From assembly GCA_937873245.1 (NCBI GenBank), contig CALMVY010000331.1:1-12457 (forward strand): DNA of 12,457 bases. The letters are read 5' to 3'. The notes beneath the pieces are model-generated. The model ran no database searches. It saw only the letters and a program-made list of their open reading frames with translations, and was not told the origin of the DNA. Positions within the stretch are counted from its first letter, which is position 1, and each line of letters opens with the position of its first letter. Shown here piece after piece: positions 6,876 through 12,457 of this stretch. Position numbers and translations under genes: made by a program. The DNA comes from an uncultured Arthrobacter sp. Lineage in GTDB: Bacteria; Actinomycetota; Actinomycetes; Actinomycetales; Micrococcaceae.

Positions 6876-8294
6876 GTGACTACGGAAAAGACCAAGACTT
6901 TTGACCTCTCGGCCTCCTTCAAGGCCTACGACGTTCGCGGCATTGTCGGCGACTCGATCACCGCGGAAATCGTCGAGGCTGTGGGGGCGGCGTTCGTCGA
7001 CGTCCTGCATCTGGAGGGCAAGACCGTCCTCGTCGGCGGCGATATGCGCCCCTCCTCCCCCGAGTTCAGCAAGGCCTTCGCCAACGGTGCCGCCGCCCGC
7101 GGAGCCAACGTCCAGTTGCTTGACCTCATCTCCACCGATGAGCTCTACTACGCCTGCGGTGCGCTCGACGCAGCCGGTGCCACCTTCACCGCGAGCCACA
7201 ACCCCGCGGAGTACAACGGCATCAAGATGGCCAAAGCCGGTGCCGAGCCGATCTCCTCCGAATCCGGGCTCAAGGAAATCCAGGCCCGCGCCGAGGAATA
7301 CCTCAACTCCGGTTCCATCCCCGCCGCCCCCAGCCGCGGCCTGATCGGCGTCCACGATGTCCTGAAGGGCTACTCCGAGTACCTCCGCAGCCTCGTGGAT
7401 CTCCGGGGCACCCGCCCGCTCAAGGTCGTCGTCGACGCCGGCAACGGCATGGCCGGGCTCACCACGCCGGCAGTGCTCGGCGACGCCCTGCTGCCCAAGC
7501 TTCCCCTTGAGATCATTCCGCTGTACTTCGAACTCGACGGTTCCTTCCCGAACCACCCCGCCAACCCGCTGGAACCGGAAAACCTGCGGGACCTGCAGGC
7601 CGCCGTCGTCGAGCACGGCGCGGACATCGGCCTGGCGTTCGACGGCGACGCCGACCGCTGCTTCGTCATCGACGAAAAGGGCGAGCCGGTCTCACCGTCC
7701 GCGATCACCGGCATGGTGGCCCGCCGCGAGATCGCCCGGGCCCAGGGCCTCGGCGAGACAAACCCGACGGTCATCCACAACCTCCTGACCTCCCGCGCCG
7801 TCCCCGAACTGGTGGAACGCCACGGCGGCCGGGCAGTCCGCACCCGCGTCGGCCACTCCTTCATCAAGGCCGTGATGGCCGCAGAGGGCGCCATCTTCGG
7901 CGGCGAACACTCCGCCCACTTCTACTTCCGCGACTTCTGGAACGCTGACACGGGCATGCTTGCCGCGATGCACGTCCTGGCGGCCCTCGGAGAGCAGGAC
8001 GGTCCGCTGTCCGAACTCGGCCGCGAATACGAGCCGTACGTATCCTCCGGCGAGATCAACTCGGAAATCGAGGACAAGGCCGCCGCCGTGGAACGCGTCC
8101 GGCACGACTTCCACACCGAGGACGTCGAGGTGGACTACCTGGACGGCAGCACCTTCATCGCCACCGACGGCAGCTACTGGTTCAACCTGCGCCCTTCCAA
8201 CACCGAGCCGTTCCTGCGCCTCAACGTCGAAGCGACCGACGCCGCCACCATGGAACGCGTCCGCGACCGCGTCCTGGCGCTGGTCCGGGGCTAG
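6876..8294 (+). CDS. manB: Phosphomannomutase/phosphoglucomutase
   Basis: A 472-aa cytoplasmic alpha-D-phosphohexomutase, full length for the family (about 450-480 aa). It interconverts hexose 6-phosphate and hexose 1-phosphate, feeding GDP-mannose or UDP-glucose synthesis for cell-envelope glycans. The phosphoserine loop TASHNP carries catalytic Ser107, the metal-binding loop DGDADR is at 256-261, the sugar-binding loop GEHSAH at 343-348, and the phosphate-binding loop RPSNTEP at 439-445. The Glu and Ser in GEHSAH favour a dual mannose/glucose enzyme, but specificity cannot be settled from sequence. The GTG start at 6876 gives VTTEKTKTFDLSASFKAYDVRG, whose YDVRG is where family proteins normally begin; the in-frame upstream extension to 6666 overlaps the divergent recQ start and is rejected. 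The next gene starts 4 nt after the stop, implying one operon. Confidence 0.94.
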   Translation: MTTEKTKTFDLSASFKAYDVRGIVGDSITAEIVEAVGAAFVDVLHLEGKTVLVGGDMRPSSPEFSKAFANGAAARGANVQLLDLISTDELYYACGALDAAGATFTASHNPAEYNGIKMAKAGAEPISSESGLKEIQARAEEYLNSGSIPAAPSRGLIGVHDVLKGYSEYLRSLVDLRGTRPLKVVVDAGNGMAGLTTPAVLGDALLPKLPLEIIPLYFELDGSFPNHPANPLEPENLRDLQAAVVEHGADIGLAFDGDADRCFVIDEKGEPVSPSAITGMVARREIARAQGLGETNPTVIHNLLTSRAVPELVERHGGRAVRTRVGHSFIKAVMAAEGAIFGGEHSAHFYFRDFWNADTGMLAAMHVLAALGEQDGPLSELGREYEPYVSSGEINSEIEDKAAAVERVRHDFHTEDVEVDYLDGSTFIATDGSYWFNLRPSNTEPFLRLNVEATDAATMERVRDRVLALVRG

Positions 8295-8298
8295 GACC

Positions 8299-8805
8299 GT
8301 GTCGGAACTGCCGGCGGAAGCCGCAGCCGAGCCCGCAACGGCGTCCGCTGACCGGTCGTGGCGTGACAGCGTGCCGGACGCCAGCGCCACCGATCTGGAA
8401 AATCTGCTCGGCACCGGGGTCGGAGCCGCCCAGGAGCAGCTCGAGCGCAACGGCGGGTTCCTGCCGTTCGCCCTCGTCGTCGAGAACGACGGCGAGGTCC
8501 GGCTGGTTGCCGTGACCCCCGCCGACGCGGCCGAGGGCGAAGACGCCGACTTCGACGCGGACTCCATGATCAGCGACCTCACCGAACTGCTGCGCCAGCA
8601 CCGGGATGAGTTCCGGGCCGCCGCGATCGTGTGCGACATCACCCTGCTGGAGGAAGCCTCGGACGCCATCCACGTGGCCGCGGAACACCGCGACGGCTCC
8701 CTCTTCGCCGCAGTCCTTCCGTACGCAGCGAACCCCGCAACGCATGAGCTCGAATTCGGCGAGCTCTCCGCCGATACCAACGAGCCCGGCGTCTGGGTGG
8801 ACTAG
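8299..8805 (+). CDS. Conserved-looking hypothetical protein co-transcribed with manB
   Basis: A 168-aa acidic soluble protein that I do not recognise. Residues 1-30 are Ala/Glu-rich and probably disordered. The rest looks like one compact alpha/beta domain: a helical segment at about 31-50 (DLENLLGTGVGAAQEQLERN), hydrophobic strands (FLPFALVVE, VRLVAVTP, RAAAIVCDITL, AIHVAAEH, SLFAAVLPY), and a C-terminus ending EPGVWVD. There is no cysteine cluster, membrane helix or known catalytic motif. The GTG at 8299 lies 4 nt after the manB stop, with GGGG (8287-8290) inside the manB end as a possible ribosome binding site, so the two genes are probably translationally linked. A distinct codon frame from manB, G/C-rich third positions and the close fit between flanking genes support it being real. 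A role tied to sugar phosphate metabolism is only a guess from position. Confidence 0.75.
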   Translation: MSELPAEAAAEPATASADRSWRDSVPDASATDLENLLGTGVGAAQEQLERNGGFLPFALVVENDGEVRLVAVTPADAAEGEDADFDADSMISDLTELLRQHRDEFRAAAIVCDITLLEEASDAIHVAAEHRDGSLFAAVLPYAANPATHELEFGELSADTNEPGVWVD

Positions 8806-8813
8806 ACCGCCCG

Positions 8814-8819
8814 TAAACT
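8814..8819 (+). promoter_or_regulatory. -10 box of nsrR, leaderless promoter
   Basis: TAAACT (TANNNT) is followed by 6 nt (GGTGTT) and then ATG 8826. It lies just after the preceding stop codon (TAG 8803-8805), and no Shine-Dalgarno precedes the ATG. nsrR can therefore be transcribed separately from the manB operon as a leaderless mRNA. Confidence 0.65.
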
Positions 8820-8825
8820 GGTGTT

Positions 8826-9275
8826 ATGAAGATCAACGCCTTCGCGGATGTGAGCCTGCGCGCCATGATGGTGCTCGCAGCCGCTCCCGACGGCGGTCTC
8901 CTCACCACCCAGAGCATCGCCGACGCCGTCGCGACGCCGTACAACCATGTCAGCAAGGCGGTGGCGAAGCTGCGGGAGCTGGGCATGATCGACGTCGAAC
9001 GGGGCCGGCACGGCGGCGCCCGGCTGAGCAGCGCCGGCCGGCTCGCCACCGTGGGCCAGCTCCTGCGCCAGCTGGACACCCGGACCGACCCGGCTGACTG
9101 CGTCGGCGCCGGCGGGGCGTGTCCGCTGATCAACGAATGCCGCCTCCGCGGAGCCCTCGCCCGCGCCCGCGAGGCTTTCTACAGCGAACTGGACGGCCTG
9201 GTCGTCGCGTCCCTGCCCACCTCCCGGCAAATGGCGCCGGTGTTCCAGGCGATCGGGCTGCGCCCCGGGCTCTGA
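8826..9275 (+). CDS. nsrR: Rrf2-family nitric-oxide-sensing repressor NsrR
   Basis: A 149-aa Rrf2 regulator of normal family length. The winged helix-turn-helix occupies about residues 1-80, with the recognition helix near 38-52 (TPYNHVSKAVAKLRE). The cluster loop contains Cys92, Cys99 and Cys105, matching the Cys93/99/105 arrangement known for Streptomyces coelicolor NsrR. Asp8 and Arg12 are also present; Asp8 is the unusual fourth ligand described for that protein's [4Fe-4S] cluster. These residues separate it from IscR (different Cys spacing and context) and from cluster-less Rrf2 proteins. Nitric oxide would nitrosylate the cluster and relieve repression. The immediate downstream gene is hmp, the classic NsrR target, with a palindromic operator between them. 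The ATG at 8826 is the only sensible start. The hmp gene has its own promoter, so the pair need not form an operon. Confidence 0.93.
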   Translation: MKINAFADVSLRAMMVLAAAPDGGLLTTQSIADAVATPYNHVSKAVAKLRELGMIDVERGRHGGARLSSAGRLATVGQLLRQLDTRTDPADCVGAGGACPLINECRLRGALARAREAFYSELDGLVVASLPTSRQMAPVFQAIGLRPGL

Positions 9276-9385
9276 GCCGAAGCGCTGCACCCTCCCCCCG
9301 CCCGCACTTGGGCGCCGCACCCGCCCCGGCAGGCGCCGGAACTATGCCGCATACCAAACCCGCCACGCCCGGGAATCCCCTCGAT
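9276..9385. other. Non-coding stretch after nsrR
   Basis: GC-rich 3' region without a credible gene. The only structure seen is a weak dyad CCGGC-AGGC-GCCGG (9326-9339) with a 5-bp stem. It may contribute to ending the nsrR transcript, but no T-tract follows. Confidence 0.3.
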
Positions 9386-9414
9386 TTGAACTTGTTTTCT
9401 ACGCCCTGTAGAAC
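9386..9414 (+). promoter_or_regulatory. Promoter of hmp
   Basis: TTGAAC (9386-9391) and TAGAAC (9409-9414) are separated by 17 nt, in the most AT-rich part of the window. The predicted transcription start (about 9421) immediately precedes the palindrome at 9423-9451, so a bound repressor would cover the start site and early transcribed region. Confidence 0.55.
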
Positions 9415-9422
9415 TGAACCAT

Positions 9423-9451
9423 AAATACCTGCATTTCAAATGCAGGTATTT
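9423..9451. promoter_or_regulatory. Perfect 29-bp palindrome, presumed NsrR operator of hmp
   Basis: Arms AAATACCTGCATTT (9423-9436) and AAATGCAGGTATTT (9438-9451) are exact reverse complements around a central C (9437). The GCATTT-N-AAATGC core and one-base spacer match the 11-1-11 inverted-repeat form known for NsrR sites. It overlaps the predicted hmp start region and is centred 61 bp upstream of the hmp ATG. With nsrR next door, repression of hmp by NsrR is the natural reading. Confidence 0.85.
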
Positions 9452-9497
9452 GCATCGGTCCGGTCGCAGACGCCGGGCCACTACCTCAGGAGTCAAT

Positions 9498-10658
9498 ATG
9501 CTCTCGGACAAGTCCTTCCCCGTCATCGAGGCCACCCTGCCGCTGGTCGGATCCCGGATCGGTGAAATCACCCCCAAGTTCTACGCCAGGCTCTTCGCGG
9601 CTCACCCGGAGCTGCTGGACGGGCTCTTCAGCCGCTCGAACCAGCGCAACGGCAACCAGCAGCAGGCCCTGGCCGGAAGCATCGCCGCTTTCGCCACCCA
9701 CCTGGTGAACAACCCCGGCACCGTCCCGGAGACCGTGCTGGCCCGCATCGCCCACCGCCACGCCTCCCTCGGCATCACCGAACCGCAGTACCAGGTGGTC
9801 TACGAGCACCTGTTCGCCGCCATCGCCGAAGACCTGGCCGAGGTCATCACCCCGGAAATCGCCGAAGCCTGGACGGAGGTCTACTGGCTCATGGCGGACG
9901 CGCTGATCAAGCTGGAGAAGGGCCTCTACGCCGCCCAGGCCAACAGCACGATGTGGAGCCCGTGGCGGGTCGCCGCCAAGACCGCCGCCGGCACCGGGTC
10001 CATGACCTTCACCCTGGAACCCGCCGACGACACGCCCATCACCCCCGCGCTCCCGGGCCAGTACGTCAGCGTCAAGGTCACCCTCCCGGACGGACTGCGC
10101 CAGGTCCGCCAGTACTCGCTGTCCGGCGACGCCGGCACGAGCCGCAGCTTCACCACCAAAAAGGACGACGGCGGCGAAGTCTCCCCGGTCCTGCACAACA
10201 GCGTCCAGGTGGGCGACATCCTCGAGATCTCCAACCCCTTCGGCGAGATCACCCTCAAGGAAGGCGACGGCCCCGTCGTCCTGGCCTCGGCCGGCATCGG
10301 CTGCACCCCGACCGCGTCCATCCTGCGCTCCCTCGCAGAATCCGGCTCGGACCGGCAGGTCCTGGTCCTGCATGCGGAAAGCGACCTGGAATCTTGGGCG
10401 CTGCGCTCCCAGATGACGGACGACGTCGAGCGCCTCGACGGTGCCGACCTCCAGCTCTGGCTCGAGCGGCCGGTCGCCGGAACCCGGGAGGGCTTCATGT
10501 CCCTGCGCGAAGTGGACCTCCCCGCCAACGCCTCGCTGTACCTGTGCGGCCCGCTGCCGTTTATGAAGAGTATCCGCAACGAGGCCATCAACGCCGGCAT
10601 CCCGGCCACTAAGATCCACTACGAGGTCTTCGGCCCGGATATCTGGCTCGCCAGCTAG
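9498..10658 (+). CDS. hmp: Flavohemoglobin, nitric oxide dioxygenase
   Basis: A 386-aa cytoplasmic enzyme that converts NO and O2 to nitrate using NAD(P)H, protecting respiration and Fe-S enzymes. The globin domain (about 1-140) has distal Tyr29 (B10), a Gln at the E7 region (Gln54) and proximal His88 in RIAHRHASLG. A ferredoxin-reductase-like FAD domain follows with RQYSLS (204-209), then an NAD(P) domain with GIGCTP (266-271), YLCGPLPFM (348-356) and the C-terminal EVFGP (376-380). All three domains are complete and the length is close to the family norm (about 395 aa). ATG 9498 is chosen because AGGAG (9488-9492) lies 5 nt upstream and the globin domain begins at once; the longer frame from 9450 would start inside the operator. 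Expression is probably induced by NO through release of NsrR from the palindrome at 9423-9451. Confidence 0.96.
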   Translation: MLSDKSFPVIEATLPLVGSRIGEITPKFYARLFAAHPELLDGLFSRSNQRNGNQQQALAGSIAAFATHLVNNPGTVPETVLARIAHRHASLGITEPQYQVVYEHLFAAIAEDLAEVITPEIAEAWTEVYWLMADALIKLEKGLYAAQANSTMWSPWRVAAKTAAGTGSMTFTLEPADDTPITPALPGQYVSVKVTLPDGLRQVRQYSLSGDAGTSRSFTTKKDDGGEVSPVLHNSVQVGDILEISNPFGEITLKEGDGPVVLASAGIGCTPTASILRSLAESGSDRQVLVLHAESDLESWALRSQMTDDVERLDGADLQLWLERPVAGTREGFMSLREVDLPANASLYLCGPLPFMKSIRNEAINAGIPATKIHYEVFGPDIWLAS

Positions 10659-10663
10659 TTACA

Positions 10664-10749
10664 TCGATTGCTCCGCAGCGGCCCTTTTGAGGGGTCAAAA
10701 GGGCCGTTGCGGAGCAGTCGGTGAGAGTTCGACGGCGGCCCCGCACCTT
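10664..10749 (+). repeat. Intergenic hairpin repeat, left copy
   Basis: An 86-bp element, 79/86 identical to 12347-12432 and in the same orientation. Its core is a hairpin: 10665-10690 pairs with 10695-10720 over 26 bp, with two T·G positions and a GGGG loop. The part after the hairpin (10721-10749) equals the left arm of the second hairpin seen only in the right copy. It starts 5 nt after the hmp stop and lies between convergent genes, so it may also act as a bidirectional terminator, although no good T-tract follows the stem. Confidence 0.85.
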
Positions 10750-10778
10750 TCTCCTCGCTCTACCCGCCAAACGTCACC

Positions 10779-12158
10779 TCACGACGGCACACCGGTGATC
10801 GTGTGGCCGAAACGCAGGAGGTTGCCGGGGTCGTAGCTGGACTTCGCGGCCCTCATCCGTTCATAGACGGCGGGCGACCACGCCCTGGCCCGGTCGGCTT
10901 CGTCGCCGGGCTCGCCATGGAAGTTGACCAGCGTATACCCCGTGGAGTGCGGGGCCATCTCGGCCAGGACCCCGCGGATGGAGGCGGCGACGGCCTCGGC
11001 GAACGGCGGCATCTTGAACCCGAGCAGGAAAATAAGGAACGCAGCGTCCCGCCCCGATATGGCGTCCGGCAGTTCACCGGCCCGGGCCAAGGCCCCGCCG
11101 AGCGGCCGGATTTCGACGAGGAGCAGGGGGCAGTCCGAGCCCTCGCCGGTGAGCTTCAGCAGGTCCGCGACCGTCTCCTCGCCGAGGTCCTTCAGCAGCG
11201 CTCCGCCGGCCGTGAAGGGGAGCGGATCCGCGGGGTCCATGTGGATCTGGTCGACGTCGAGATAGCTCATGGGTCCGGCCGTGTCCATTATTGGCATCGA
11301 GACCGCCCTCATCGGGGCAAGCAGCCTGTCGCCGTCCTCGCGGGCCCCCAGGAAGGCGAAGCGCAGGTGCACCACAAACTGGCCCCGCAGCGGCGCGGGG
11401 ACGAACTCCATGTCCGGAAGCCGCAGCAGGGAAATTGAGGGCGAGGCGTCATCCGGCAGCGTGGGCAGCCAGTCCCGGAAGGCGGCAAGGATGAGGGCCG
11501 CATCCGCCCCGGGATACATGATTCCGCCGCCGTAGAACTCCCCCAGCGGAAAGAGGCTGAACTCGAGTTCCGTCACGATGCCGAAGTTGCCCTTGCCGCC
11601 GCGCATCAACGCGAACAGCTCGGCTTCGGCCCCGGAGTCGATCCGGCGCAGCGACCCATCCGCGGTGACCACCTCCATGCTGCGGACATGGTCCGCCGCA
11701 AACCCATGGGCGCGGCCCAGCAGGGGCAGCCCGCCGCCGAGGGTATAGCCGACGACGCCGACGTCGGTGCTTGAACCGTGCAGCCCGATCAGCCCGAACG
11801 GCACACTCGCCTCCAGGACGCTGCGCCACTTCACGCCGGCTCCCACCCGAGCAGTGCGTTCGACCGGATCGATCTGAAGCCCCTGGAGGCGACGGGTGTT
11901 GATGAGCAAGCCACCGTCCACTACTGAGTCAGCGCCGTGCCCGGTGGACTGGACAGCCATCGGGAGCCGGCGTTCCGCCGCCCATTTCACCCCGGCGGCG
12001 ACATCCTGTGCGTTCGCTGCCCCCAGGACGACGTCGGGCCGGTGCACTGTTGCGGCGTTGAACGCGAGCGTCTCGGCCGCGAATTCGGGGCTGTCCGGCA
12101 GGGCGACCGTGCCGCTGACCGCCGTGGACAGGGCGTGGATGTCGTCGTTGACAAGCAT
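10779..12158 (-). CDS. FAD-linked oxidoreductase (PCMH FAD-binding domain, berberine-bridge-like C-terminus)
   Basis: A 459-aa flavoprotein oxidase. The PCMH-type FAD-binding domain spans about 35-205; His74 in QSTGHGADS occupies the site of the usual 8-alpha-histidyl-FAD bond (RSGGHS in relatives). The second covalent site of bicovalent BBE enzymes (Cys) is absent: the corresponding loop reads HGSSTDVGVVGYTLGGG (127-143), so flavin attachment would be single. The C-terminal YDPGNLLRFGHTI is the BBE-like motif (YDPxNxF). No signal peptide is seen, suggesting a cytosolic enzyme, and the substrate is unknown (relatives oxidise sugars or alcohols). The start ATG 12158 has AGGAG (12165-12169) 6 nt upstream; the longer frame from 12233 has no such site. 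It converges with hmp, is flanked by two direct hairpin repeats, and carries a DosR-like box upstream, suggesting induction by hypoxia or NO. Confidence 0.88.
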   Translation of the reverse strand: MLVNDDIHALSTAVSGTVALPDSPEFAAETLAFNAATVHRPDVVLGAANAQDVAAGVKWAAERRLPMAVQSTGHGADSVVDGGLLINTRRLQGLQIDPVERTARVGAGVKWRSVLEASVPFGLIGLHGSSTDVGVVGYTLGGGLPLLGRAHGFAADHVRSMEVVTADGSLRRIDSGAEAELFALMRGGKGNFGIVTELEFSLFPLGEFYGGGIMYPGADAALILAAFRDWLPTLPDDASPSISLLRLPDMEFVPAPLRGQFVVHLRFAFLGAREDGDRLLAPMRAVSMPIMDTAGPMSYLDVDQIHMDPADPLPFTAGGALLKDLGEETVADLLKLTGEGSDCPLLLVEIRPLGGALARAGELPDAISGRDAAFLIFLLGFKMPPFAEAVAASIRGVLAEMAPHSTGYTLVNFHGEPGDEADRARAWSPAVYERMRAAKSSYDPGNLLRFGHTITGVPS

Positions 12159-12273
12159 GATGAGCTCCTGAGCTCTCGCGTGCTGCGAGCAGGTTGGGGG
12201 CACGGCGGCGCGCGCGTGGAATGCCCCCAGCATCCTCCCCAGTTGGCGGACGGCCCGGCTGATGATTGCGTTG

Positions 12274-12279
12274 AGCCTA
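12274..12279 (-). promoter_or_regulatory. Candidate -10 box of the FAD-linked oxidase
   Basis: On the minus strand TAGGCT (TANNNT) lies about 115 bp upstream of the ATG, giving a leader of roughly 109 nt. The -35 position (AGACCG, 12297-12302) is poor, as expected for a promoter that needs an activator bound just upstream. Confidence 0.35.
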
Positions 12280-12303
12280 GGTCGTCCGCTTGGCCGCGGT
12301 CTA

Positions 12304-12317
12304 GGGACCTAAGTCCC
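12304..12317 (-). promoter_or_regulatory. DosR/DevR-like box
   Basis: The minus strand reads GGGACTTAGGTCCC, an exact match to the GGGACTTNNGNCCC core of the actinobacterial DosR (DevR) binding site; GGGAC and GTCCC form a 5-bp dyad. Its centre is about 43 bp upstream of the start predicted from TAGGCT (12274-12279), the position at which DosR-type response regulators activate. It could also serve a gene beyond the right edge. No DosR gene is in the window. Confidence 0.55.
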
Positions 12318-12346
12318 CTGCGTCGGCCCGCCAGCTCAGATACCCG

Positions 12347-12457
12347 TCGATTGCTTCGCAACTGCCCTTTTGAAGGGTCAAAAGGGCCGTTGCGGAGCAA
12401 TCGGTGGGAGTACGACGGCGGCCCCGCACCTTGCGTAAGGTGCGGGGCCGCCGTCGT
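12347..12457 (+). repeat. Intergenic hairpin repeat, right copy with second hairpin
   Basis: The first 86 bp match 10664-10749 (79/86). Hairpin A pairs 12348-12373 with 12378-12403 (26 bp; one mismatch 12363/12388, one T·G 12356/12395). Hairpin B pairs 12412-12432 with 12437-12457, a perfect 21-bp stem around the loop GCGT, ending at the last base of the window and possibly continuing beyond. The two stems in tandem resemble a REP/BIME-type or miniature mobile element rather than a simple terminator. Confidence 0.85.

Noticed and set aside
8746..8766. 7-bp inverted repeat GAGCTCG/CGAGCTC about 70 bp before nsrR
   Set aside because: It lies inside the end of the hypothetical protein gene, is short, and is explained by Glu-Leu codons repeated in the protein.
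8816..8825. Possible NsrR autoregulatory site AACTGGTGTT over the nsrR start
   Set aside because: Only AAC/GTT are symmetrical; it lacks the ATTT-N-AAAT core seen in the hmp operator.
9326..9339. Hairpin CCGGC-AGGC-GCCGG as nsrR terminator
   Set aside because: A 5-bp stem without a T-tract is expected by chance at this GC content.
12159..12233. 25-residue N-terminal extension of the FAD-linked oxidase
   Set aside because: No ribosome binding site, and the ATG at 12158 has AGGAG 6 nt upstream.
10664..12457. CRISPR array or insertion sequence from the paired repeats
   Set aside because: Only two copies 1.7 kb apart, no spacers, no transposase gene between them.

Overview
The window is about 12.5 kb of very GC-rich, densely coding DNA. 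Codon bias (G/C at third positions), GTG starts, TANNNT-type -10 boxes placed 6-7 nt upstream of start codons (leaderless mRNAs), and the protein set point to an actinobacterium. The Micrococcaceae (Arthrobacter/Pseudarthrobacter group) are the likeliest home; this assignment is an inference from protein character, not from a search.

Layout, left to right. A cytoplasmic prolyl-oligopeptidase-type serine peptidase (45-2330, +) is followed by two hairpins and a complete tRNA-Ser(GCT) gene (2482-2569) with its own promoter and a strong terminator. A repeat-bearing spacer leads to a phytoene-desaturase-like FAD oxidoreductase (2831-4513, +). It meets tail-to-tail, 11 bp apart, a RecQ-type helicase carrying a C-terminal phosphoribosyltransferase-like domain (4525-6714, -). 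Divergent from the helicase is a phosphomannomutase/phosphoglucomutase gene (6876-8294, +), followed 4 nt later by a 168-aa protein of unknown function (8299-8805).

The right-hand third looks like a nitric-oxide/redox response block. A leaderless Rrf2-family gene with every [4Fe-4S] ligand expected of NsrR (8826-9275) precedes a flavohemoglobin gene, hmp (9498-10658). Between them lies a perfect 29-bp palindrome, the presumed NsrR operator, directly downstream of a sigma70-type promoter. Convergent with hmp is a FAD-linked (PCMH/BBE-type) oxidase (10779-12158, -). Its upstream region carries GGGACTTAGGTCCC (minus strand), which matches the DosR/DevR box of actinobacteria and sits about 43 bp upstream of the predicted transcription start.

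This oxidase gene is bracketed by two direct copies (79/86 identical) of an intergenic element built around a 26-bp hairpin. The right copy continues into a second, perfect 21-bp hairpin that ends at the last base of the window. Homology of the left copy stops exactly at the apex of that second hairpin. This repeat pair, the RecQ-phosphoribosyltransferase fusion with an atypical Walker A motif (GKA instead of GKS/T), and the DosR-like box are the points most worth following up.
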